A DNA stretch of 5,109 bases from Thermoplasmatales archaeon ex4484_6 (GTDB taxonomy: Archaea; Thermoplasmatota; Penumbrarchaeia; Penumbrarchaeales; Penumbrarchaeaceae). The stretch's first letter is position 1; every line of letters begins with the position of its first letter. A program made the translations under genes and the position numbers. Under the pieces are notes generated by a model, which had not been told where the DNA came from, did no database searches, and saw only the letters and a program-made list of their open reading frames with translations. The stretch spans positions 1 through 5,109 of the forward strand of contig NJDO01000127.1 in NCBI GenBank assembly GCA_002254385.1. The letters run 5' to 3'. This document shows positions 1 through 5,109 of the stretch, one piece after another.

Positions 1-182
1 TGAAAGATTAATAGTATCTGACCGAATATCTCTTTCAAACCAAGCATCCAATCGTTTGTCTCTTTAAATGCTCCTCTATCCCTTTTGCCCACTATACCAG
101 GGGGCGGGGGTAAGAGTTCGGATACGAATGTATTATCATTCGTGTCCGATTTTATAGAAAGGGAGGATAATATCGAATTCAT
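1..182 (-). CDS. Possible N-terminal part of an unknown protein, running off the left edge
   Basis: Reading the minus strand from an ATG at 182-180, the frame stays open for 60 codons to the window edge, starting MNSILSSLSIKSD and passing through SELLPPPPGIVGKRDRG and ETNDWMLGLKEIFG. I do not recognise the family. It would be divergent from the large surface-protein gene, which suits a shared intergenic promoter region. Against it: there is no Shine-Dalgarno site before the ATG, a 13-bp inverted repeat lies inside the frame, and 60 open codons could arise by chance. A competing reading is a plus-strand gene ending at a TAA at 65-67, with the inverted repeat as its terminator. Confidence is low. 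Confidence 0.28.
   Translation of the reverse strand, partial: MNSILSSLSIKSDTNDNTFVSELLPPPPGIVGKRDRGAFKETNDWMLGLKEIFGQILLIF
118..149. repeat. 13-bp inverted repeat (hairpin), possible terminator
   Basis: TCGGATACGAATG at 118-130 pairs with CATTCGTGTCCGA at 137-149 across a 6-base loop (TATTAT), with a single G-U pair. On the plus strand it is followed by TTTTAT (150-155), so it could end a plus-strand transcript entering from the left. It also lies inside the possible minus-strand frame 1-182. It could instead be a protein-binding palindrome. Confidence 0.45.
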
Positions 183-260
183 GAACATTCTTTGATGTAG
201 TATCCATGGTCGAACTTCGTCAATACGTGAAGATTATGTATAAGTTGAGGATATGTTCCG

Positions 261-276
261 AAAAATCCTTATATAT
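261..276 (+). promoter_or_regulatory. BRE/TATA promoter of the surface-protein gene
   Basis: An A-rich BRE-like stretch (AAAAAT, 261-266) sits directly before CCTTATATAT, whose TATA box is TTATATAT at 269-276. Archaeal transcription usually starts about 25 bases downstream of the box centre, which predicts a start near 295-300 and a leader of roughly 55-60 bases before the ATG at 356. Confidence 0.7.
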
Positions 277-293
277 CTTCTATTTTCATAGGC

Positions 294-341
294 GTTCTAT
301 GGCACGTCCAAATATAAGTGCCTGAAAATGGACATAGGAAC
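294..341 (+). other. Possible structured 5' leader with a pseudoknot
   Basis: Within the predicted leader, GGCAC (301-305) can pair with GTGCC (318-322), and GTCCA (306-310) can pair with TGGAC (329-333). The order A-B-A'-B' is that of an H-type pseudoknot. An outer stem, GTTCTATG (294-301) with CATAGGAAC (333-341, one bulged G), is also possible, but it shares bases with both stems and would be an alternative fold. The structure ends just before the ribosome binding site at 345. Each stem is short, so chance pairing is not excluded. Confidence 0.3.
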
Positions 342-344
342 ACA

Positions 345-351
345 GAGGTGA
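345..351 (+). promoter_or_regulatory. Ribosome binding site of the surface-protein gene
   Basis: GAGGTGA matches the archaeal 16S anti-Shine-Dalgarno sequence closely. It lies 4 bases before the ATG at 356 and 7 bases before a second in-frame ATG at 359, so the second may be the preferred start. The difference is one residue. Confidence 0.75.
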
Positions 352-355
352 AAAA

Positions 356-2953
356 ATGATGGGATACAATAAAGGAAATGTGGGTATGGTATTCTTTGCC
401 ATGTCCATGTTATTGGGAATGGCCCTTCTGGGAGCTTTCATCCCCGAAGGGGCCAAGGGAGATACGGTGATAGACAACCACCTGGTCTCCGATGTTTCCG
501 TTGACCCCGACTGGGTCTACGACACCTCCACGGTAGATGTTGACGTAGGTTACACGCTTGCACCGGTCTCGCCCGAATTGATACTTTCCAACCTGACGAT
601 AACTTATCATGAGGTGGGATCGGCCACGCTGCCAGCGATGATCTACTCGTGGAACCTCACATCGGACGGTGGAGTACCCGACAATCCATTCGTATGGTCC
701 CTGAACGGGACCCTGAACGTCGGGGTGTATGTGCTCAATGTCACCGCAGACTACTTCAACGGGACAAGCGGCGGCAATCATATCGGATCGGGAGAAGCTC
801 ATTTCGAGGTTATCGAGGGAACCCCCATGATCGGGGGCATCACGTCCGACCTCTCCGTCGTTGACAACAGCGGCAACGACGAGATCAACATGACGATCTC
901 CTTCAACAGGGCCTTCGAAGAGCTGGATACGGAAAATGACAATTTCACCCTCCAGTTCTTCCACGTGGACTCGATGGAATGGGTCGACTGGGATGTGCTG
1001 GATTTCCCCGAACCGGAACCGGAGAACATCACCATGGGACTGCACAATGCATCGGCATACGGGATAATGCCCATCCCTTACGATCTCCCCGTGGGCGAGT
1101 ACAAGGTCTACATGCATGCCATTGACCTTTGGGGCTACGAGGAGGACTACAACGAGACCATCTTCACGGTGATATGGAGGGAGCTCCCGCCGGAGATGAC
1201 AAATGACACCATATACATGCACGAGGATGATTATGCGGTGGTGGACCTGGACGACCATTTCGATGATGTGAACGGCCAGGATCTATCCTACTACATCAAT
1301 CTCTCCGCAGTGGAGAACCTCACCATCACCTGGGTGGACGAACACACCATCAACATCACAGCTCCGGCCGACTGGAACGGAGAGCAGACATTCGGAGTGG
1401 CCGTGACGGACGGCATAGACATGATCGGCCACAACGAGACCTACACGATGAATGTCGTCGTAATCCCGACACCCGATGACCTGAGAATGGTGGAGGACAA
1501 TGTCATAATGATCAACGAGGAGGAGATGGAGAGGGCATTCAACCCCCAGAGCCTCTTCTACGACCCCGACGGACCTGTCAGCCTCCTGACCGTTTCGCTC
1601 GGATGGGAATGGGCACTCAACGAGACCAACGTCTCGTACATGAAGCCCATCCTCAACTGGACGGATGGAAACTTCTCGATATCCATAAATGAATCGGACA
1701 ACACGGACGGAATGGCCGTAATGGCCCGGGACCTCGAGGAAGGGTCCGCCGAATTCCCCGTATCCGCCTGGATCAACGGAACCTTCGTGATGAACGGAAC
1801 AGCCGTCGTGGAGATCGAGGAGGTCAATGATGTTCCGGCACCCGTCCAGGATACGCTGGAGCTGTACAGGAACGAACCGCAGACCTTCAACCTCTCTGCA
1901 CTATTCTCGGACCCGGACAGCACCGACCTGAACTTCACCGTGAACAGCACGATGGCCGAGAATGTTGAGGTCTCGTACGACTGGGAAACATTCATGCTTA
2001 CCATCACACCGGCCCTCAACTGGACAGGTTCGACCGAGTTCAACGTCACCGCGACCGACGGGACGGACGAGGCCGAGTACACGTTCTCCGTGAACGTGAT
2101 ACTCAGATCCTACATGGTAACGGGAAAGATAATCTTCGATAGCGAGATGGTTATGGATGTCAACTTCTCCAACATAACCCTCACCATCGGTTCAGTCGAG
2201 GTTCCCCTCAACGAGACGGGAGCTTTCCAGATAGTGCTCGAGGAAGGCGATTACGAGGTTTCCCTTGTCGTTCCGGATGAGTTCCTCTACTCCGAGGCGG
2301 ACAAGAGGTCCGGTTTCGAGATCGACGAGATACCTCCGATAAACCTCACCGCCGACCAGACCTACGAGCTCACCCTCACATACCGGGAATACGAGGAGCC
2401 GGTGGAGGAAGGCACCTGGGACGACCTGGACCTTTCCGATGTAATAATCGAAGAGGACGGCCAGTGGACGTTCATAGTGAAGGTCAAGGATGAGGCCCTC
2501 AACAAGAGCGGATGGGACACTTTCGTCATCAAGCTCGTTATCAAGGACAGCGACGAGAAGAACTTCACCTTCCCCATGGAATGGGATGCCACCAACGGAT
2601 CCTTCGTTGTGACCCTCACCGACGATGACCTCAACGACCTCGGCGAGGGAGAGAAGACCTACTTCTTCACCAACGATGACGGAACCCAGACCAGCGACGA
2701 GAAGAAGTACGAGTTCAAGTCGGAGGATAAAAAGGCCACGGCGATGACCATCATCATCCTCGTTGCCCTGATCATACTCGTGCTCATCGCCCTTGTCTTC
2801 ATAATGAAGAAACCCTCGGACGAGGACTTCGAGGATGAGGAGGACGAGGAAGATGAGGAAGAGGGAAGGGTCTGTCCCGGATGCGGAGAGATCATAACCG
2901 ATGACGAGGCGGAGGAGTGCCCGTACTGCGGAGAGGATCTCACCGAGGAGTGA
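356..2953 (+). CDS. Large secreted Ig/cadherin-like surface protein with C-terminal membrane anchor and zinc ribbon
   Basis: This 865-residue protein begins with a signal peptide (about 1-35: positive start, hydrophobic 9-29, likely cleavage near AKG-D). The ectodomain reads as about six beta-sandwich modules: 36-155, 156-274, 276-370, 371-492, 493-583, and a carboxypeptidase-regulatory-like module at 584-682 (TGAFQIVLEEGDYEVSL). A juxtamembrane part spans 683-793. Modules 276-370 and 493-583 carry the cadherin/dystroglycan-type pattern (FSDPDSTDLNFTV, then NWTGSTEFNVTATDG). A single membrane helix lies at 794-817, followed by KK, an acidic run (822-836) and a zinc ribbon with C840, C843, C855 and C858. 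The ectodomain has no cysteine and over 30 N-x-S/T sequons, none after the helix, so it is probably outside and glycosylated. It has its own promoter and terminator. The role is unknown: envelope structure, adhesion or ligand binding are possible. No enzyme motif is visible. Confidence 0.9.
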   Translation: MMGYNKGNVGMVFFAMSMLLGMALLGAFIPEGAKGDTVIDNHLVSDVSVDPDWVYDTSTVDVDVGYTLAPVSPELILSNLTITYHEVGSATLPAMIYSWNLTSDGGVPDNPFVWSLNGTLNVGVYVLNVTADYFNGTSGGNHIGSGEAHFEVIEGTPMIGGITSDLSVVDNSGNDEINMTISFNRAFEELDTENDNFTLQFFHVDSMEWVDWDVLDFPEPEPENITMGLHNASAYGIMPIPYDLPVGEYKVYMHAIDLWGYEEDYNETIFTVIWRELPPEMTNDTIYMHEDDYAVVDLDDHFDDVNGQDLSYYINLSAVENLTITWVDEHTINITAPADWNGEQTFGVAVTDGIDMIGHNETYTMNVVVIPTPDDLRMVEDNVIMINEEEMERAFNPQSLFYDPDGPVSLLTVSLGWEWALNETNVSYMKPILNWTDGNFSISINESDNTDGMAVMARDLEEGSAEFPVSAWINGTFVMNGTAVVEIEEVNDVPAPVQDTLELYRNEPQTFNLSALFSDPDSTDLNFTVNSTMAENVEVSYDWETFMLTITPALNWTGSTEFNVTATDGTDEAEYTFSVNVILRSYMVTGKIIFDSEMVMDVNFSNITLTIGSVEVPLNETGAFQIVLEEGDYEVSLVVPDEFLYSEADKRSGFEIDEIPPINLTADQTYELTLTYREYEEPVEEGTWDDLDLSDVIIEEDGQWTFIVKVKDEALNKSGWDTFVIKLVIKDSDEKNFTFPMEWDATNGSFVVTLTDDDLNDLGEGEKTYFFTNDDGTQTSDEKKYEFKSEDKKATAMTIIILVALIILVLIALVFIMKKPSDEDFEDEEDEEDEEEGRVCPGCGEIITDDEAEECPYCGEDLTEE

Positions 2954-2966
2954 ACGAACAAGTATG

Positions 2967-3034
2967 GAACGGGAGTGATTAGCAGCTCCCGTTCACCATG
3001 AAGGTTCGGCGTACCCGCCGAACCTTCCTCTTTT
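2967..3034 (+). terminator. Two tandem hairpins and T-rich tail ending the surface-protein transcript
   Basis: The first hairpin pairs GAACGGGAG (2967-2975) with CTCCCGTTC (2986-2994). The second is a perfect 12-bp stem, GAAGGTTCGGCG (3000-3011) with CGCCGAACCTTC (3016-3027), with a TACC loop. It is followed by CTCTTTT (3028-3034). The pair starts 13 bases after the stop codon. The second hairpin is also the first element of the duplicated unit described next. Confidence 0.7.
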
Positions 3035-3087
3035 ATTGTGAGCATCGATCAGCACAGGGGTGGTGCTTATGAAGGTTTTTTTTTAAT
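2998..3087 (+). repeat. Tandem structured repeat, unit 1
   Basis: The unit begins ATGAAG, contains the 12-bp hairpin (3000-3027), then CTCTTTTATTG, then a conserved segment 3039-3074 with a hairpin AGCAC (3051-3055) / GTGCT (3063-3067) around a 7-base GGGG-containing loop, then ATGAAGG and a T9 tract (3076-3084). A longer alternative stem, TGAGCATC (3039-3046) with GGTGCTTA (3062-3069), uses two G-U pairs. Segment 3028-3084 matches 3120-3174 with five substitutions and one extra base. The T tract after a hairpin makes a terminator likely on the plus strand. Confidence 0.7.
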
Positions 3088-3225
3088 ATGAAGATCCGGT
3101 GGAATAAACCCAATCTTCACTCTTTTATTGTGAGCATCGATCAGCATTGGGGTGATGCTCATGAAGTTTTTTTTCGGTACGGTCCCCTGTTCATGATCCT
3201 TTATGTTGATCAATTCCTTATCCAT
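3067..3225 (-). CDS. Possible 52-residue small protein across the repeat (doubtful)
   Basis: On the minus strand an ATG at 3225-3223 opens 52 codons, starting MDKELINIKDHEQG and containing FMSITPMLIDAHNKR, with a TAA at 3069-3067. An AGGTGG lies about 8 bases upstream of the ATG, which is a reasonable ribosome binding site. The middle part is encoded by the unit 2 repeat, and the T8 tract becomes lysine codons. The matching stretch of unit 1 also reads openly in one frame (FISTTPVLIDAHNKR). The hairpin covariation and T tracts fit a non-coding plus-strand element better. I do not recognise the peptide. Confidence 0.18.
   Translation of the reverse strand: MDKELINIKDHEQGTVPKKNFMSITPMLIDAHNKRVKIGFIPPDLHIKKKPS
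3088..3174 (+). repeat. Tandem structured repeat, unit 2
   Basis: The unit has the same order as unit 1. It has ATGAAG, a first hairpin TGAAGAT (3089-3095) / ATCTTCA (3113-3119) with an inner GGT/ACC pair, then CTCTTTTATTG. Next comes the conserved hairpin AGCAT (3143-3147) / ATGCT (3155-3159), then ATGAAG and a T8 tract (3167-3174). Relative to unit 1 the C-G pair at the loop end of the stem has become T-A, a compensatory change. The longer alternative stem TGAGCATC (3131-3138) / GATGCTCA (3154-3161) is fully Watson-Crick here. The first hairpin has diverged in sequence but remains a hairpin. Confidence 0.7.
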
Positions 3226-3317
3226 GTTTCTTCCCACCTTTGGACACGCTTCACTTCATGATGACACCCGTTGCGGGGAGCCGACCCTCATTAGTCACCA
3301 TCAATAATCATACAGCA

Positions 3318-3329
3318 TTTTTTTTAAAT
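3318..3329 (+). promoter_or_regulatory. Possible TATA box for grpE
   Basis: A T8 tract runs into AAAT (TTTTTTTTAAAT). The TATA-like TTTTAAAT at 3322-3329 would place transcription start near 3350, giving a leader of about 25 bases. No clear BRE is visible. The rest of 3175-3317 shows only a weak CCCG/CGGG pairing around 3268-3278 and nothing else I can support. Confidence 0.35.
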
Positions 3330-3361
3330 GATGACCTGAATTTCAAATATCAACGGAGATC

Positions 3362-3366
3362 GGGAG
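3362..3366 (+). promoter_or_regulatory. Ribosome binding site of grpE
   Basis: GGGAG lies 9 bases before the ATG at 3376, with a second CGGAG slightly upstream. It supports the upstream start, which includes the zinc domain, over any internal start. Confidence 0.5.
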
Positions 3367-3375
3367 AATCTTTCG

Positions 3376-4413
3376 ATGGTGATAGAAGATGTCCCTCAGG
3401 ACCTCAAGCGCGAGGTCTGGAAGAAGGACGAGTTCACATGCAGATACTGCGGGAACACAATACCATGGGAGGAGGTTCAGATAATATACGATATCCCCCC
3501 GGAAAAAGGGGGAAAAATGGAGCCTTCCAACCTTCTTGCGGTTTGTTCACAGTGTATCTGGGAAGGAAAGACAGGCCCCATTCCGGAGAAGGACAAACAG
3601 AGGCTTCTCTCGCTCATCAGGGAGCTCATATCCTTCACCAGCTTCCCCGAGGATGTGGTTTTCGAGGAGGATTACGAACAGGAGATCATCAAACTGAACG
3701 AGAAGGTCAATTCCCTTAAAGATGACAACAGGAAGCTCTCCGAGGCACTTCAGGACAGGGATCGCAGAGCCATTGCCTACAAGAAGAAAATGGACAGGGC
3801 GTATCAGGACATGGAGAACCTGAAAAGAAGGATGGAATCCGACATACAGATGAAGGTGCGGGAGAGAACGGCATCCATACTCATATCCATGATATTCGCC
3901 ATTGACAATATCGACAGGGCCATTGAAGAGGCGGGAAAGAGGAAGGATATCAAGGAGATATCGAACCTGCTTACCGGTCTCGAGTCGATCAAGAAAGGGA
4001 TGCTTGCCCAGATGGAACAGAAGGGGGTCACCATAATAGATCCGCTGGGAAAGCCGTTCGATCCCAGGGAGCACGAGGCCGCCGGAACGGTCAAGGATAA
4101 GAGTGTTCCATCCAACTCCGTCAAGGAGGTCCTTCAGGTGGGATACAGGTATGATGGCCAGGTGCTCAGGCCTGCGAGAGTGATGGTATCCAAGGGAGGT
4201 CCTAAGCTTCCCAAGGAGGAAGCTCAGGAGGAGCTGGAAGAGTTCGAACTGGAAGAGGAAGAAGGACGTGAAGAGGAAGAGGGGGAAAAGGTTGTACCGC
4301 TGGAACCGTGGGAGCCCCCGGCAGAGGAGGCGGGAGAGACCGGGAAGGTCGAAGACGAGGAGGACGAGGACGAATACACGGTGGTAAAACCGAGAAAGAA
4401 GAAAAAGAAATGA
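3376..4413 (+). CDS. grpE: GrpE nucleotide exchange factor fused to an N-terminal degenerate HNH-type zinc domain
   Basis: GrpE releases ADP from the Hsp70 chaperone DnaK in the cytoplasm. Residues 97-165 form the long GrpE coiled coil (YKKKMDRAYQDMENLKRRM). Residues 166-215 are the dimer helices (IDNIDRAIEEA), and 217-275 the beta-wing with family signatures GKPFDPREHEA, VLQVGYRYDGQVLRPARVMV. Ahead of this, residues 7-70 resemble an HNH domain: KREVWKKDEFTCRYCG, then PSNLLAVCSQC. Zinc ligands C22, C25, C57 and C60 are kept, but the usual Asp-His reads Y38-D39 and the last Asn/His is I61, so nuclease activity is unlikely. The tail (277-345) is strongly acidic and ends RKKKKK. At 345 residues it is well above the usual GrpE size of about 170-220. 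No dnaK or dnaJ lies within the window. The GrpE assignment is firm; the role of the zinc domain is unknown. Confidence 0.93.
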   Translation: MVIEDVPQDLKREVWKKDEFTCRYCGNTIPWEEVQIIYDIPPEKGGKMEPSNLLAVCSQCIWEGKTGPIPEKDKQRLLSLIRELISFTSFPEDVVFEEDYEQEIIKLNEKVNSLKDDNRKLSEALQDRDRRAIAYKKKMDRAYQDMENLKRRMESDIQMKVRERTASILISMIFAIDNIDRAIEEAGKRKDIKEISNLLTGLESIKKGMLAQMEQKGVTIIDPLGKPFDPREHEAAGTVKDKSVPSNSVKEVLQVGYRYDGQVLRPARVMVSKGGPKLPKEEAQEELEEFELEEEEGREEEEGEKVVPLEPWEPPAEEAGETGKVEDEEDEDEYTVVKPRKKKKK

Positions 4414-4442
4414 GAATTTGTTTGGGACACGGTGAATTTGTT

Positions 4443-4491
4443 AACACCATCCTACCCCCCAAGGGAAAAAGGTAGAGGGTGTTTTACTTTT
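4443..4491 (+). terminator. Terminator of grpE
   Basis: AACACC (4443-4448) pairs with GGTGTT (4478-4483), and CTACC (4452-4456) with GGTAG (4471-4475), with a small internal loop and a possible CCC/GGG inner pairing. TTTTACTTTT follows (4482-4491). It lies 29 bases after the grpE stop and between two convergent genes. The minus-strand side has no T tract, so it serves mainly the plus strand. From here to 4537 I see only AT-rich sequence. Confidence 0.6.
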
Positions 4492-4537
4492 AACTCGAGT
4501 GGTTTGGTAATTATACGATTAATAATTTTGAAGTTCT

Positions 4538-4946
4538 CTAAAGCAATTTTTTTCTTGCTTCAGCGGGTGAAAGGATCATCACTCCGTCACATTCCAGGTT
4601 CCAGAACTCCTTATCACTTGTAATAAGAATATCTATATCGGGCATCATTGCACAAGAAAGTATTGGTGAGTCCTTTTTCGAAATTAATTTCATGGCATTC
4701 GGTAAGAATTTACATACTCTTCCTTTTTCTTAATGAAAGCGGTTTCTATTAGATCTTCAGTTCTTTGTATTACTGCTTGTTTATTCTGTTCAGAGACTTT
4801 CGATAAAATATTCATTCGCAATTCTAAGGCAATATAATCACTGATTATTATCGTATGCTTTTCGATTGGGAGGTCAACTATATCTTTGACCTTACCATCA
4901 TATGCGATAGCAGAGTACATGTGGAAGTATCGATAAGGACATTCAT
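4538..4946 (-). pseudogene. PIN-domain (VapC-like) toxin broken by two single-base frameshifts
   Basis: PIN toxins are magnesium-dependent ribonucleases held in check by a partner antitoxin. The reading starts at ATG 4946-4944, overlapping the antitoxin stop as ATGA, with GGTGA at 4957-4953 as ribosome binding site. It gives MNVLIDTST, the classic first PIN motif. One base is then missing (only TG, 4919-4918, where a codon is expected), and the next frame continues YSAIAYDGKVKDIV, IIISDYIALEL and KKKEEYVN. A second base is missing at 4710-4709, and the third frame continues FLPNAMKLISKKDSPILS, PDIDILITSDKEFW and SPAEARKKLL to TAG 4540-4538. With both bases restored it would be 136 residues, normal for the family, with acidic residues DT, E in ALEL, and D in DIDILITSD all kept. 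The middle fragment alone (89 codons from a TTG at 4959) would lack the first and last motifs. Sequencing error is the main alternative. Confidence 0.85.
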
Positions 4947-5109
4947 TCAATTTCACCAAACATCTCAGAAAATATCTTCTCCCTTATCGCCTTCCCGCCT
5001 TTATGAAGGTCCTCTTCAGTTATCCCTTCTTTTTCCATTATTTTCCGGATGTCTTTAAGAGCTTGAATCATCTCTGCCTTTCGAACTGCATCCCTGATGA
5101 ATTCGGATC
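4943..5109 (-). CDS. Ribbon-helix-helix (CopG/ParD-type) antitoxin, C-terminal part
   Basis: The last 54 residues run in from the right edge and end at TGA 4945-4943. They begin SEFIRDAVRKAEMIQ, the typical second-helix pattern of ribbon-helix-helix DNA-binding proteins (S-E-x-I-R-x-A-V-R). A charged tail follows, including MEKEGITEEDLHKGG and IFSEMFGEIE, which would be the part that wraps around and neutralises the toxin. The stop overlaps the toxin start by ATGA, the usual antitoxin-first operon arrangement with translational coupling. The N-terminal strand, start and promoter lie outside the window. No frameshift is visible in the part present. Such antitoxins usually repress their own promoter. 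The fold call rests on a short stretch, but its position before a PIN toxin supports it. Confidence 0.75.
   Translation of the reverse strand, partial: SEFIRDAVRKAEMIQALKDIRKIMEKEGITEEDLHKGGKAIREKIFSEMFGEIE

Noticed and set aside
100..110. G-quadruplex in the G5-C-G5 run
   Set aside because: There are only two G runs within reach, while an intramolecular quadruplex needs four.
410..1258. Long minus-strand open frame opposite the surface-protein gene
   Set aside because: It is a shadow. The plus strand has a signal peptide, domain motifs and sequons, and the minus translation is rich in His and Val with no family motif or ribosome binding site.
3028..3174. CRISPR array
   Set aside because: There are only two copies, the repeat is longer than typical, carries its own T tracts and compensatory changes, and there is no series of regular unique spacers.
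3240..3719. Plus-strand open frame overlapping the start of grpE
   Set aside because: It overlaps the zinc domain and the start of GrpE in another frame, has no ribosome binding site at its start, and its translation shows no motif.
3376..3789. An internal start giving a normal-sized GrpE without the zinc domain
   Set aside because: The in-frame ATG at 3790 would cut off much of the coiled coil, no better ribosome binding site is seen, and the upstream part has a clear domain in the same frame.
3547..4074. Minus-strand open frame opposite grpE
   Set aside because: It is antisense to the well-conserved GrpE domain and is explained by the codon composition of the real gene.
4202..4462. Serine- or proline-rich minus-strand frames opposite the end of grpE
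   Set aside because: They are the complement of the Glu/Asp/Lys codon runs in the GrpE tail and have low complexity for that reason.
4509..4527. AATTAT/ATAATT inverted repeat between grpE and the toxin
   Set aside because: It is a six-base AT-only stem in AT-rich sequence with no T tract placed to act as a terminator, so chance is enough.
4432..4623. Plus-strand 63-codon frame after grpE
   Set aside because: It starts inside the grpE terminator and runs antisense to the recognisable C-terminal half of the PIN toxin.
4855..5058. Plus-strand 67-codon frame at the right end
   Set aside because: It is antisense to the antitoxin and toxin N terminus, which both show clear family motifs on the minus strand.

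Overview
The window looks archaeal, most likely from the Thermoplasmatota or a related euryarchaeal group. This is inferred from a BRE/TATA-type promoter, Shine-Dalgarno sites of the GAGGTG type, a large sequon-rich surface protein anchored by a C-terminal membrane helix with a cytoplasmic zinc ribbon, T-rich terminators, and an archaeal-style PIN-domain toxin-antitoxin pair. No marker gene is present that would fix the lineage.

Layout. Bases 1-355 are AT-rich and hold a possible partial minus-strand gene running off the left edge, a 13-bp inverted repeat, and the promoter and structured leader of the next gene. Bases 356-2953 (+) encode an 865-residue secreted, Ig/cadherin-like surface protein with a single C-terminal membrane segment and a zinc-ribbon tail. 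Two perfect hairpins follow at 2967-3027, leading into a tandem duplication (2998-3174) in which each unit carries two hairpins and a T8-T9 tract. The conserved hairpin of the two units shows a compensatory base-pair change. Bases 3376-4413 (+) encode a GrpE co-chaperone fused at its N terminus to a degenerate HNH-type zinc domain, followed by a terminator at 4443-4491.

The right end (4538-5109, minus strand, visibly AT-richer) is a type II toxin-antitoxin locus. The C-terminal 54 residues of a ribbon-helix-helix antitoxin overlap by ATGA the start of a PIN-domain (VapC-like) toxin. That toxin is split over three frames by two apparent single-base deletions, so it is probably a pseudogene. 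It is convergent with grpE.

The genes do not form one pathway: a cell-surface protein, a protein-folding factor and a degraded accessory toxin-antitoxin module lie side by side in separate transcription units. The points most worth following up are the HNH-like/GrpE fusion, the duplicated covarying hairpin element, and the broken toxin beside a seemingly intact antitoxin.
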